Source: Lateolabrax maculatus
Lineage: Eukaryota > Chordata > Actinopteri > Acropomatiformes > Lateolabracidae
Assembly: GCA_031216445.1 (NCBI GenBank)
Contig: CM062199.1
Coordinates: 5,924,501-5,988,500, forward strand
Length of the DNA stretch: 64,000 nucleotides
Direction of reading: 5' to 3'
Shown in pieces: positions 22,481 through 35,105 of the stretch (position 1 is its first letter; the number at the start of each line of letters is the position of its first letter). The notes beneath the pieces are model-generated. The model was not told where the DNA came from. It worked only from the letters and a program-made list of their open reading frames with translations, and did not search any database. The position numbers were made by a program, and so were the translations under genes.

Positions 22481-25400
22481 TCAGCTCTGCGGTGTGTGGT
22501 GGGAGCTGCTCTCCTCGGCCTGCTCCGGCTGGGGATCGTCTCTCACTTTGACAGCGTGGAGTGCGTAGTTGATGGCGGTGCTGTTGGTCCAGCTCCAGGC
22601 TCCTGATACTGGGTTGTACAGCATTCCTTGGACAGACTGCACTGAGAAGCCGTCTGGTAGAGGGTGAAAGTGACGGGGGGGTGGAGGTCAGGAAACAAAG
22701 GAGTGAGAGCGTGACAGCAACACAAAAGACAAACTTTTTTTATTTACTTTATTTTTTTATATTTTTATACCTGAAATTACTAACTGTCCGTAAGGAAAAA
22801 TAATAACCCTTAATTTATCCTTTTCAGGTAAGAGGGCAGTGAAATATTACCTTATTCAACTCCTTTATTCTTTTTCTTACTGAAGAAAAAAAGGTTTCTG
22901 ATTGAGGTGTTTACATGATTCATTTTTATTGTTACTGAGAACTTCATAATCTGCTGTGCATCATTTACAGGGGAAACCACTTCATCCTGTGTGTGCTCTT
23001 TCCCCGTACGGAAGCCAGAGGGACTTACTTGACTCCAGGAGGCGCTCCAGCTCTACTGGGCTGATGAACTTTTCCCAGTCGTGCGTCCCGCTGGGAACGA
23101 TGCGCAGCAGCTCCTCGGCTACAACGATACCCAACGCGTATGACAGGTTGGTTTTATTAATAGTAGTGATGAAGAGTGAGCCGCCTGGCTGTGCATAGGG
23201 AAAAGGAACAGTTTTAGTTTATAAAATATGAAAGATTTACAGTTATTACTGCTAATATTGCTTCAGATTTTCCAATGAGAAAACATCCCTACAGGTACTA
23301 TGTACACAAGTGTGGCGCCACCTGAGTCATAAGGGTATTTATAGAATGGATTTAGAGCTTTCGGTGCACAAGATCCGAAAGTAACAGTGCCAAACCTCAG
23401 GGTTCAATCTTGGTCAAGATTAACAAATTCAACAGGGAGGGGAGGTAGGAGGAGAGAGGACAGGGAGAGAGAGTGGAAGAGGTGGAAAATAAAAGTGAGA
23501 GAGCGAGAGTGCAGTTCTTTAAAATGAATCCAAACAGTAGAAGAATTCATACTAAAGCGTCCCTGCATAGGTGCCCGGAAGCAAGATACATTTAAAGTTG
23601 TTGTTTTTTTTTAAATAAGAGAGCAGAAGCGCGAGATTTGGGACAGAAAGAGGGAAAGTTGTGTCTACACCAAATGCACAGGCATTAAGTGAATATCAGT
23701 CTTTTCCTCTCTACTTCTCTGGCCCACTGGCCTAGGGGATTAAGATCATCTGGTCTCAGTATCAATGTACAGCTTTCACTGAAGCTTGTCAAGGTGCAAT
23801 GCAACCCCATGCACATAAAAACACATGCTAACCTATTCCCAGTGACACACGACAGATGCAAACACAACAAACATAACAAAATCACCATATGCGGCATACG
23901 CTCAGATGAACACGCAGACACGTACTGTACTAATCTCTGACATGAGCTAACAGCTGGAGGAAAACACACACACACACACTATCCCGGGACACACCTTCAG
24001 CACGAGGCCGCAGCAGAGGGCGAATGTTTCCAGGTCGGCCAGATGTTCCACCACCTCGGATGCTACGACGGCGTCGAACTGCGCCTCCTCTCCTCCCTCC
24101 TCCTGTGCTGAGAGGTCCTCCAGAGTGCAGGCCCGGTAGCAGACCCGGTCACGAAGGTCCGGGTCATAGGACGAGTGCAGCTGGGCCGTGCCGATGCTGT
24201 TTTCTACTGGATCTATACCCAACACATTGGCTCCCAGGCGACCTAGGGGCTTGTGAAGGACAAGGAGGAGGGAGGGGACTGTTAGAAAATACCTTAATAG
24301 AGCAACAATTAGTTATAAACTTTATTCCACATATTCCATGCTTTCCCACCATTTTAGTAGCTAGATTTGTTATTGTCTGCAATTGCAGTTTATTCCTAAC
24401 AATAAGGTTCTCAAACCACAAGAGCATGTTGAAAAATAAAATACTTTCTACCTCATTCTTATGCAGCATTTTCAGGGTTTGCTCATTAAAACTCCAAAAT
24501 GATCTAACTTTCAAAGAAGATACAATCTATAGGTGGCTTTCTTAAAAATGTACTCTGTATTTTCTGTGAAGTTAAAGTGGCCATGAATCACAACTCCTAC
24601 ATACAGTTTCTACAGGGGATCCAGTGATCGTCAAAGTATGCAGTCCAGGAGTGTCGTGTCTTTTATTTCAGACACACTCCCTTCAGAAATTACATTATTA
24701 AGATATGTGCAGTCTTTTGTAGTGTCCCCCTCACACAGAAGGCCAACCAGAGCCATACTGTCATACTGTCAATTCATTGGTATACCACAAAAACAACATA
24801 GGTGATAAAAATAGCCCAAATGTTACTGAATATTTTACTTTGTGTTCTGTTGGATAACAAAATATGTTGCACGTCTCATCCATCCCCGGCAGTCTTCTAC
24901 TGAATCATCCAGAGACATCTGATCATGTGGACAGTGCTCATAAACTTTCCACCTCCACAAGGAAAATAATTCCTCTGTGGGGCTGTGTTGTCTTTAGATG
25001 AAGCTCAACATAGCACATTGTCTTACTTGGTTATTTTGTGTTACGTTAGATTTTTAAAATAGTATGAAAACATGTGCAAAATGGACTCTAAATACACAGA
25101 GTTTTGGTGGTGGCTGAGTGTGAGTAAGAAAACAATTAATGAAACTTTAAAGATGGGGTCATTGAATGCATTATGTGTCAAAGCAATGAAAAGTGAACTG
25201 CAGTTTAGTCCACAGTGACTGCTGTCGTGCTGACTGTGTGAAGAGTTTTAAAAAAGTCAACTCAGTATGGAGAAAAGCAGGTAAAAAAATTCTAACAGCA
25301 CTTTAGAGCTGGTAATAAGAGGTTGGATGTGAACTGCACTGCCCTCTTCTGGACAGAGCTAAACACACAGGCCTCTGTGGTGAGCTGCACTTCCTTTGCC

Positions 25401-28131
25401 CAGGGGGCGATCTCCATCCTCCCACAGCTGATCCCTTCTGATGGGAAGGGTTGTAGTGACAGGACACCCAGACACACAGCTGCAATCTCAACAGACACTT
25501 TTTGGGCATTTTTTTTTTTTTTTTGGTATGTGTGTGTCTGTGTCTGAATACGACAGCCCGTGTGACAGAGAGATATAAATACAGGACCTGATTTTGTCTT
25601 CTCAAATCACACAACACAGCTGGTATGTCCTCAGCGCAAGTGAAGGCAGAGACAGGAGCCCTGTCCTGGCTGCTGTGCTTTCACCACTAACAAACAGATA
25701 AACAAATGTAAACGACCTACTGTCCCATCCACCAAATTGAGACCAGTCAAATCAAAAGACAACGAGAATTTGGCTGACGTTTAAATGTTTTTCGGGGCAC
25801 TGGTGTGTATGTGAAAGGACGGCCACTATAACGCACCGAAAGCAGGATCTTCTACTGCAGAAGACTCAACGTGATGTGAAAGGCAGCAATTGAAACTATT
25901 GGGAATGGACAGAGAAAGTGTATGGGGAAGATATTTTTGTCTGCATGTCCTCGTTAACCGGGTCTGCATCTTACTCACACACTCGCGCACATTTACCTCT
26001 GTGAGCAGGCCTCCTCCACAGCCCACGTCCAGTACTCTGAGTCCTGCGAGCGGTTTCCCGGGATGATGCGCTCTGTGCACACTCAGCAGATTATCCCTGA
26101 GAAAATGAGCAGTAGGTTAAATTTCAAATCAAAAGATCTCTCCCACGACCACAGCTTTCCTCCTCTTACTCTCCGACATGCACACATCATGTTACGGTCA
26201 CAGACAGTCTCGAAACATCCAACATATGCTGCTCAGCATAAGGAGGTGCACGGGAGGTTGGAGCCCATGAGAATCTCTACATTTTCTTTACACCATGCAC
26301 CGTCGCAGCCACCCACACTTCACCGTGAGCTACAGCGTCAGCCAGCTCACAACCACAAACATCCTCCGGCTACAGATTCATCCCTCCGTCGCTCCCTGCG
26401 TTCCCGCCTTCTACCTTCCCTGCTTCCCTCGCACACTGTCTGACGACTGTCTGCCCCGGGCGTCAAAAACATGCAGAGCAGGCCGAGATCTGGGAATGCC
26501 TCGTCCTCATTAAAGCTCTGCTGGGGCGAGGGAGCGTTCGTGCAAACGGTGAAGGACAGAAGATTAAGTGTTGGCGGACATCCACTTAACTAGCTCCAGA
26601 CCCCACCACAGCGCAGAAAGACAACGACATAAGCTCCTTTGCCTCAGCGTGAGTGGGATGTCGAGCCACCTCCACATGATGACCTCTTATGAAGTCGGAT
26701 TCTGGACTTTGTTATCTATATTTACAGTATAGTCATAGAATATGAAAATAAATAAATGTTGCTCAGGACTGATTGTATCAAGGTAAGATTGTCTAAAAGG
26801 CGCAGCAGCAGCAGTAGCAGTGGTGCTGCTGCGTCTCATTCAGACACACCCCGAGGGCAGACCCACATCAGGCAGATCAGCCACAGTCGGACATACACTG
26901 GCACTGGATCTGTCATACTGTCACCATAAACACACATCATCATCACCACCACCACCACCACCAACAGGACTACAGAGGGGGAAGGGGGAGAGCAGCAGCG
27001 GGCTCTTGGCTGGATGGGTAATGTAATGGTTATCTCGTAGGGCCCCCTAGAGCAGATCTTATCAATCAAAACAGCCGCGTCCAGACCCCAAAACATGCAC
27101 GTATGGAGCGCCGGGGCAGCTGAAACGCTATTGGCCGCAAATGTGCTGATGTGTGGAGGAATCCTGTCACATTCGGTCTCTGTTACTTCAGTGTATCCCT
27201 GGTGTGCTCCCTGCTCTCAAATACCACAAGGCTGGATCTCCTCCAGGTTATGTTTTGACACAGTTGCCTCGACGCCTCCGCCAATCATTCCCCTGCGTTG
27301 ACACTGATCCAGACGTGACATCTTTTTGGCATTTCAGAAAATAGAGTGAATATTGGAATGCCAATGGAAATATTGTGTCCAAACACACACACCGTATAAA
27401 AGGCACCCTCAGGTCGTTCATGGCATGAAGAGCTGCAAATTCTCCCTGTTCGTCCCACCACCTGCCGGCCAGTGACTGGAACCTCCTCAGCTCATCGGGG
27501 TCCACTGTGCTGTGGGAGGCTGGCCGAGCACTGCGAGGAAAAACACACAGGACCACGTCAACACTGTGCACGCTTAGACATTTAACACGGGGAAGTATGC
27601 AAACCTGGGAAAATATATTGGGCAATATGACGCTGCAAAATCTTACAATTGTTACTGAAATTATTATTTGATTGGGATTTTAATACAATAAGATATTTTG
27701 GGGGTATTGGCTGGATAAAACAAACCATCTGAAGTCACCATAGGCTGAACTGATCTGACACTATATAGCAAATGATTAACAGCAACTGTTGAATCCTACC
27801 TCCAATCTTTCTTTTACCCAGGAAATATCAAAGCCACACACACACACACGTGCTAAAAGCTACTGTGTGATTTCATTTCATCTTTATTTATTCGGCGACT
27901 TCAACAAAACTCTCCCATGCATCAGTATGTGTAGAGCTCGGAGCTGGTCCCGCTGCAGCTGTACCTGCTGTGACAGGGGAAGGCGAGCGGCCGGCCGCTC
28001 CTCTGCAGCCGCAGTGTCCGCTGCTGACGCACCGCGGCCCGGCTGACGGAGCTCCGCGCCAGGCCGCCGACGGCGCTCGGTGTCCGGCTGAACAGACCCA
28101 ACACGAGGCGGCAACACTTGTTAGAGAACAT
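22481..28131 (-). CDS. coq3: COQ3, mitochondrial ubiquinone biosynthesis O-methyltransferase (6 exons)
   Basis: Coding exons on the minus strand are 27965-28131, 27393-27530, 25997-26096, 23995-24249, 23029-23188 and 22481-22653, total 993 nt, 330 aa (human about 369), with all phases consistent. COQ3 is the SAM-dependent O-methyltransferase acting at both O-methylation steps of coenzyme Q synthesis on the matrix side of the inner mitochondrial membrane. The N-terminus is rich in Arg/Ser with almost no acidic residues for the first 55 residues, as a mitochondrial presequence should be. SAM-binding motif I is VLDVGCGGGLLTE (residues 123-135), the post-I acid lies in GIDPV (146-150), motif II is FDAVVASEVVEH (193-204) and motif III begins PGGSLFITTINKT at 221. 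The start at 28131 is the first ATG in frame; the frame stays open upstream only to a GTG at 28173, not a likely start. No damage is seen. Confidence 0.97.
23995..24249 (-). CDS. coq3: coq3 exon with SAM-binding motif II
   Basis: An 85-codon, phase-0 exon from PLGRLGANVLGIDPVENS to GLVLK. It holds the acidic ribose-binding region and motif II. It has noticeably higher GC than the surrounding introns, as expected for coding sequence. Confidence 0.94.
24250..25996. other. coq3: coq3 intron 3
   Basis: A 1.7-kb, AT-rich intron. It has a poly-T tract at about 25509-25524 with a TG-rich flank. No gene or recognised element was seen. Confidence 0.6.
26097..27392. other. coq3: coq3 intron 2
   Basis: A 1.3-kb intron. 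A CAT/CAC trinucleotide run lies at 26938-26964. The part at 26440-26600 is CpG-containing and complex, of unknown meaning. Confidence 0.6.
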
Positions 28132-28320
28132 GCTGTCACGACATTGACAAGAAGCGACTCTGAATGTTTTCACTGAACTCCCGTGGACAGTTCGACCGAC
28201 GGTGCTACACTCTTTTCTGCTCGGGCGGAAACAACGCGCACTTTGGTTCCTGCTTGGAAGTTGCTGTTACCGACGGGAAACAAGTGGTTTAACACTGGAG
28301 GAAATGTTGTATACAGCGAA
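28132..28320 (-). promoter_or_regulatory. coq3: coq3 5' UTR and promoter region
   Basis: A short, moderately CpG-containing stretch upstream of the coq3 ATG. Only about 0.6 kb separates the coq3 start from the predicted pnisr poly(A) site at 28776, so the promoter must lie within it. No TATA box is evident. Confidence 0.4.
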
Positions 28321-28759
28321 TTAATTCTGTACTGAAGTCCTAATAACAGGTTTAATGTTAGGGTTGTGTCATGGACCCTTTTTTGGATAAATGTCAACTC
28401 CATATACAGTCACCGCTTCACCAGCGACAGGTTTTAAGTTTCAGTATTCATGTTGAACGGTACACTGTGCCCCTCCAGGGTTCATAGCATCCTTTGAGAG
28501 TTTAATGTCACTTGTATCAGGTTTGTGTGATAATGGCGTCCTCCTAGAAACGTACCATGTTTTTTTTAATGTGGAATTGACCATACACTGCTGTTTCAAG
28601 CAGCCTAAAGGCCAAATCCACACTGCAGGACGTCATTGTAGCAGAAAAAGCTTGAACCATCATGAACCGCTCTGTCCCTGTGATTCTGTGTGGACTGACA
28701 AATGTTGAACATTATGAAGCCTCGGTGTAGCATTGGGATCAAAGAGACAGTGAGGCAAG

Positions 28760-29090
28760 TCAAGGAACAAACAGTTTTATTGGACATCTTACAATAATGT
28801 TTGGAGAAAAAAAAAAAGTTAATCCTGTTACGGTTTAAAATGATACAACTTGAGTTTTTAGTGTCCACAGAGTCTTATTAAGCTTTGCATAATGATACAA
28901 GTGAAAACTCCTACCATTGAAAAAGCCTGGTTCTTCAGTCACACTTTAAAAACAACAACATATTTACAAAGATGAAAGAAATGTATGAGGGGGGTTCACC
29001 TACACAACTGCCTCTATAATGAGACAAGCCTGTTCAACTCATGGAATTTAAAATGGCAACGTGCACAGATCAGGAGGTTAACTGTGCTCC
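28760..29090 (-). other. pnisr: pnisr 3' UTR and poly(A) signal
   Basis: An AATAAA on the minus strand at 28776-28781 lies in an AT-rich region downstream of both possible stops. If the intron 29125-29749 is retained or the first stop is used, the UTR begins at 29745; otherwise at 29090. A further AATAAA at 29542-29547 could end a shorter transcript of the unspliced form. Confidence 0.5.
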
Positions 29091-29124
29091 TCAGCGTCTG
29101 CTACGACGGGAGGGGGACGTTGAC
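29091..29124 (-). CDS. pnisr: predicted alternative terminal coding exon of pnisr (RS-type tail)
   Basis: A minus-strand acceptor (CTCTCTTTCAG, 29125-29135) is followed by a frame that, joined in phase to the donor at 29750, encodes R then STSPSRRSRR and a TGA at 29091-29093. The composition is typical of an RS-protein C-terminus, and correct phase with a good acceptor makes chance unlikely. Whether it is the main or a minor isoform cannot be told here. Confidence 0.65.
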
Positions 29125-32100
29125 CTGAAAGAGAGGCGTGGACATAACATTAATACTGCACCAACCACACTTACCCACGCAGACTACAAAACACAAACAT
29201 GCACAAGTAGCCCCCCCTCCCCCGCCACCAGACATACTGAACAGTAAAACTACATTTCTGCAGACTCTAGAGAAGCAAATCTACCCTGCAGTGCTCAGTG
29301 TAAGGCAAGAAATGTCTTTGTTCGGTTCACTTTGGCAGTACTACGACCTTATTTAAATCCCCCGACCCCCTTTTTTCGGTGCAGAAAGACAGCAGATTTT
29401 ACATTTCATCAAAGTGCTACAAAACAGAGGTCTGGACTCTACTGAGGCAACAGGGGGAATTATGGAAACTTTATGTGACCCTCGTTAGAAATTCAGAATT
29501 GGCAAACTTGTATTTGGTGGATAAAACCGTCATTAAAACTCTTTATTGCACCAGACTTGACTTTACACAGTTGAGCAGATGTGACTGCATTTGACAGTAC
29601 ATTTTCATAACATTCAGTCAACAATCTTCATAATATTCCTTTTCATAGTTATTGAAAATATATTGATTAAAAAGGACTCCAGAGAAATCACAATGAGACA
29701 GACAATGAAAACATACAGTAGGAAAAAAAGAGAAATAAACGAATACTACCTTGATCGCGACTTAGACTTGTGTTTGCGGCTTGCCTTCTTACCAGACTTG
29801 TGAGATTTTTCCGTGGACCTTGAGCGACTACGTTTGGATTTTTTAGATTTCTTTTCCTTGCTAACTTCGGGGGTTGGGGATCTACTTGAGTCAGAGTCTG
29901 AGTGTCTCCTGCTAGATTTGGCGGAGCCCTTCTTGCTGGCTCTGCTGTCCTGCCGGGAGTGCTTGTCACTCTGAGAGTCCGTGCATGAGTCACTCTCTTT
30001 CCTTTTCTTCGATTTGCCATTCTCCTCTGTAACTACAGAGTTTCCTTTTTCCCTCTCCCTTTCTTTCTCTTTGGCCTTTGGCTTTTCCTTCTTTTTATCT
30101 GACTCTCTCTCCCTATCCTTATCCTTCTTTTTCTTGTCTTTCTCGTGGCTATGACTCCTTTCCCTCCTCCTCTCTCTGTCTTTGCTGGAGGCCTTCTGCT
30201 TGTGTTTGCTGCTACGACTATGACTGCTGTCTCTGCGATCCCGGCTCCTCTTCCTCTCCTTATCCCGTTCCTTCTCCTTTTCTCTCTCTCTGCTGCGACT
30301 GCGGCTATCCCTGGCCCTAGCTCTGCCCCTGTCTCTCTCCCTGGATCTAGACCTACTCCTGCGGCTCCTGCGCTCCCTGGAATCACTACGGTCCTTCTTG
30401 TGGCGGCCTGATCTCTCAGCGCTGCTCCTCCTCCTGTCCCTGACCTTCTCACTACGATGCCTGTGGGAGCTGTGGCTGCGGCTGCGCTGGCGAGCCTTGT
30501 GGGAGGTGGAACGGCTACGCCGCCTCTTCCTTCGTGGGGAGGAGGATCGGGAGGAACTGCGGGAAGATGCCGAGGAAGAAGAAGAGGAAGAGGAAGAGTG
30601 ACGGCTGCTGTGGCTGGAGGTGGAGCGAGAGCTGCTGCTGTGACCGTTTGCTGGGGAATCGCTGCCACCTCGCCCAGATCGCTCCTTCCCTCTGCCCAAG
30701 TGCTTGCTCTCACTACCCTCCTTTTCACTACGGGACCTACGCCTCTCTACCAAGGGCTCCGCCTCCCTCTCTTTTACTTCCTGTTTGTGTGGATTTTCTG
30801 GCTGGCCCTCATCATATTCCCCCTTTTCTCTGCTCAATCTCTCCTTCGCCACCTCTTCTGTAGAAACAAAACAACAAAAACCAATGTTAAAATTAAACAA
30901 GGACACATAAGGCGCTGTAAAAACGAGGAACACACTACACAACTCTCACACTAATGGTTGTAATCTTGAGTCATGTTCAAGACAAGATCAAGTCAGCACT
31001 AGTTTGGATCTTTTAACTTCCAGTCACACTGAGCATTTGTATTTATTTAAATATGTCTCAACACCTTCCTTTCTTGTTGGATTATGACGATGTTTAGAAA
31101 AACCCAATAAAGTTGGTTCAGTGTTGCAGCACAACATTCAAACAAGGTAGTCTGTTCCTAGTCCAAGGGACCACAACGGAAATAAGCCTCTGGGCTTTGT
31201 GTAATCCTGGCTTTTCCTTTAATGGAAACACTCAATGCCACGGCTGAATTGGTGTTTTTAAAACGATAGGCTAGTAAAATCAATCATGTCATCTTCTTAC
31301 CGCGTGCAAGCAGAGCCTCTTGTGCTTGTTTTTCTTGCAGCTGCAGCATCTCCCGCTCTTTGCGGCGGAAGGCGTCCTGCTTCTCCCGGATGCGGTGGCG
31401 CAACTCCTCCTCATCGGTGTCGGAAGACTCAGACCCTCGCACGCTGTGATCATCCTCATCGTCACTCTCATCTGAACCATAGTCACCAAGCCCACCTGCC
31501 ACAACAGAGCCCCCGGGTGGTTGAGTGTTGGAAAGGACAAAGATCCATTCTCACATTCAGGTTTTAATTTTGAAAGCCCTCAATCCCAACCCAAGGTCCC
31601 AGTGAAAGGCACTTAATCCTGTATAACTTCATATTTCACACTGATATAACCCTTAAGAATGAAACTAATACATATAGCCCTGAAAGAAAAACGAATGAAA
31701 ATACTTTGCATTCAGGAGCATGCTTCTTATCAAAGTGCAAATCTAAACCCAAACCAGTCACTGAGATTCTTCTATTTGAATCAATCTCAATTAATTAATT
31801 TATTTATTTGGTAGTTATGTCTTCAGCTAACAGCTTTTCAGACGTTCCTAACACCCCGCCATAAATAAAAAATATTTTCCTTCCCTCCCCCCGGTGACAG
31901 AAAAAGGGATACTCACTGAGACCAGTCAGAGAAGCCAGTGCACTTGACTGTGCCAGCTGTTTTGCAGGAGCTTTGATTCACATCAACAACAGGAACAACA
32001 TGTTAAAACACATACTGCCATTTTCTCAAAGGCAAGAGAGTCGCTAGAGAAGGGGGTAAAGCACTATTCACACGAGCTGCCATTGGTAACAAGAGAAAAA

Positions 32101-35100
32101 AAAATAAAAAAAATGGAGAAAAGAGAGAGGGTTAACAAACCACAATTCTGTCACACAATCCAAGTCAAACAGACGGACAGGAGGGAAAGAACCAATCTGT
32201 ACTAATGCACAGTCACTTCAAGGATCTATAGGTGGATGCTGGTCAGAGTCAGTGCTGAGACTTCATTCAGTCATATCATAGAGTCTTTCAGCAGGACCTT
32301 CAAGACCATGTACCAGAAGACCAGGTTTTCAAATACTGTTTGTGAAAAACATTACTCTGCTCTCTCCTTCTGATGCATTAGCAGAGAATGGTGGAAAATG
32401 CAAATCAGACATACTCCCATGTTTGCCACTCAATCGCCCTACTTTACAGGGCATTGAGTTTAATTTAAAGAGATTATTATGCATATAATGGATTCTCTTC
32501 AGATTTAAACATAGTGTCTTGGTGACAAGCATAGGTGATGCATAAACTGGAAAAGTTAAGAGCAGACCTCGAGTGGCTTTCCGGTGAGCCTCTTTGGCCA
32601 CATGCACGATCTCTTCATTAGTGACCTCAAGAAGGATCTCTGTCAGAAGTGTTTTTGTGATGATCATCTAAAGATAGGGGGAAAGGAACGTAAAATATAT
32701 TATTTTCAATAAGTCCTCCGCATAATAGACAGATCAACAGTCTACGTGCAGAAAAATAATCTGAATGGTCAAACTGACCAGCTGGAATTCCTTTTCCTCC
32801 TCAGTCATTTCAGGTTCACTGTCCTCTGCAGGAGGTGATGGGCTCCGGCCAGAAAATTCTTTCTTCATGGATGTCTTTTCTTCATCATCATTGTCATCAT
32901 TTCCCTCATCATCACTGTCCTGTTGCAAACAGATGCAAATACATTTGTAAAGGCAATCAGTGCTACAGTCCTGAGTTCATGACCTTGGATGTATTTTCAT
33001 CACTAACACAACACACAAAGTGTAAACTGTTTTTCAAAAGAAACCGTTTTGCTGCCACGGCCAGGAATGGGCTGCTTACAAATTTACTCTTGCGAGGCAC
33101 ACGTGGCCCATCTCCTTCTTCGTCTGCCTCATGCTTTTTGCCATCGTCTTTTGCCATTTTTGCACGCTCCTTCTCCATTCGCTCTCGCTCCAGCTTCTTC
33201 TGCTTCTCTCGGTCCATCTTTTCAAGGCCCTCTCGGATCCATGCAGGTAGTGTACGCCTTTTTACAGCGTCTGAAGGTGAAATCCGACATTAAATGAATT
33301 ATCCAAACACTTCCATGTCCACTCTTATTTACAACAACTTGTAAAATGACCGGACAGTTTCCTGAGCTGAACAGTGATTTGTGTTATAGATGCAAGATAT
33401 TCCAAAAAAGCAGCAAATTGTCACAACTGAAAAGCTGAATGGGATGATAACTCAAAAAAAAAAAAAAAAAAATAGTACTTATAGCACTTCATGTCTAGCC
33501 TAGCTGCAGGTCAATTTTCCTAATTGTCAACACAAAACACACTCACCTAGTGTTGCTGGGGCCTCCTGTTTGACAGGGATCTGGATAGGTGATCTGGGCC
33601 GGTCTCTGAACCCGGGTGGTCTGGTATCTCGTCTGTTCTGAGGAGGACCCTGCCAGTATGGGGAGTGGAAGCCAGTGGGTGCTGGGGGGAAGGATGAAGC
33701 AGCTCCATGCTGTAAAGAGATAGCACAAACTGAAAATTAAAGGTAGTTCAAAGCATAGAAAGTCCTGTCTTAACTGCCATCAAGTGGCGTGCACTGAGCG
33801 TGGGGTTGTTGTTGTCTTTCCCCTGATTAAGTTAGCCAGCATTCATCCATCACTCCTGACTGGGCTAGAAAGTCTGTTTGGTTTAAAAAAGGAAAAAAAG
33901 TCAGCTAATAAATAATACCAAACCATGCTGGATCCTCAACAAGCCAACACTTTCCTCTGCACCGCATCAAGAAGGCAATGACTGATACACCTAGATGCTG
34001 GGACCCGGCACAGTTTCTATGGTTTGCTCCTTCTTGTGTTACTTGGTTGTCACACTAAAACCCAAACGCTTCAACAATTTCTACTGTAGCATCTGCATAC
34101 CTGATAATCAAACTGGTTCATGGCCATGGGGGCCATGGCGTAGCTGTCGGGCTGTGCCCCATACCCATGGCTGTTCTGGGGGTAAACCCCGTGGTGGGCT
34201 TCAGAGTTGAACTCCACGCTGTCCTGGCTGTTGCTGTCCTCGCTGGGGTTCACCACATCCATCGGTACTGACCCTGGAGGGATCCAGGCCTGCTCAGGGG
34301 GTGGAGGAGGAGGAGGAGGCGGCGGCGGAGGGGGCTGGCCATGCATTCCCCATTCTGTTTATGACAAAATAATTAATAAACAAAAGCCAAGGAAATATGA
34401 TCATCCAGGTGTAATCAACAAAGGAATTTCTACTGTTTCTTCTTCTCCTCAACATCTGCTCAGGAGGGACAGGAGTTTATCTCAGAACTTACACACGAGA
34501 GATCACAAATTGTGTCAATAAACGCACCAATTCTCTTCAGTCTAATAAACGACAGGAAGTCATTACTGAACGTACTTACTTATTCCAGTGCCAAAAAAAG
34601 AATAAGAATGAAATGGTGCAGAAAAAATAATAATTAAATTGAGAAACTTGGTTTAAGGGTTAAACTAATACCTGGCTGCCACATTCTGCCAAAAGCTGGG
34701 TCACCCTGGAAGGGGCCATGGTTGCCCTGTCCGACAGGTTCGAGGCCTGGGATGTCCTGGCCGTTGGGCTGAAGGTTCTGCTGCTCTGCTCCTGTCGACT
34801 CCTTTTGGGCTATCCATGCCTGTGCCAGGGCGGCCCAGTCCACTTGACCTGCAGAAAGCCAGAAAATACACCCAAACATTTAAAAAACAACACACACACA
34901 AAGAAGGTATCACAGGTCTGGAGAAACTCAAATGAGCAATGCTGTTTGAGCCCCTACAGATGCACATTTATATCCTCGGGAAAACGCACTAATGCTGCCT
35001 GTGCATCACTCACTAACCTGGATCTTGCTGGTGCTGGAAAGACTGCATCCACTGCTGCTGGCTCAGAGGCCACTGCGGCCAGGGCTGTCCTCCCTGGTCC

Positions 35101-35105
35101 CACAT
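29091..35105 (-). CDS. pnisr: PNISR, arginine/serine-rich nuclear speckle protein
   Basis: Coding exons on the minus strand are 35018-35105 (ATG at 35103-35105), 34672-34848, 34101-34354, 33547-33709, 33080-33270, 32779-32919, 32568-32667, 31917-31970, 31301-31495, then either 29746-30857 (824 aa) or 29750-30857 spliced to 29091-29124 (834 aa). All phases agree; human PNISR is about 805 aa. PNISR (PNN-interacting SR-related protein) is a nuclear-speckle protein thought to act in pre-mRNA splicing. The N-terminus is MWDQGGQPWPQWPLSQQQWM, followed by WAALAQAWIAQKE, a proline run of about 13 residues in exon 34101-34354, a conserved charged block starting KRRTLPAWIREGLEKMDREK, an acidic stretch ending EPEMTEEEKEFQL, and an RS/KE-rich C-terminal third. 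It shows no damage. The two possible C-termini are described separately. Confidence 0.97.
29746..30857 (-). CDS. pnisr: pnisr RS-domain exon (long terminal coding exon)
   Basis: A 370-codon open exon rich in RS, SR, KE and KD repeats, opening EEVAKERLSREKGEY and closing KASRKHKSKSRSR before a TAG. A poly-Ser run lies near 30550-30630. This is the disordered RS region expected to target nuclear speckles. The stop overlaps a good splice donor (AAG then GTAGTA at 29749-29744), so the exon can also end at 29750. Confidence 0.95.

Noticed and set aside
26063..26513. Plus-strand 126- and 72-codon frames in coq3 intron 2
   Set aside because: They overlap coq3 exon 3 in antisense and show no family similarity or splice logic.
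28132..28173. Longer coq3 start 14 codons upstream
   Set aside because: The frame is open but begins with GTG rather than ATG. The first ATG at 28131 gives a normal mitochondrial presequence.
30078..30954. Plus-strand open frames opposite the pnisr RS exon
   Set aside because: Shadow frames caused by the purine-biased RS coding strand; the minus strand has full family similarity.
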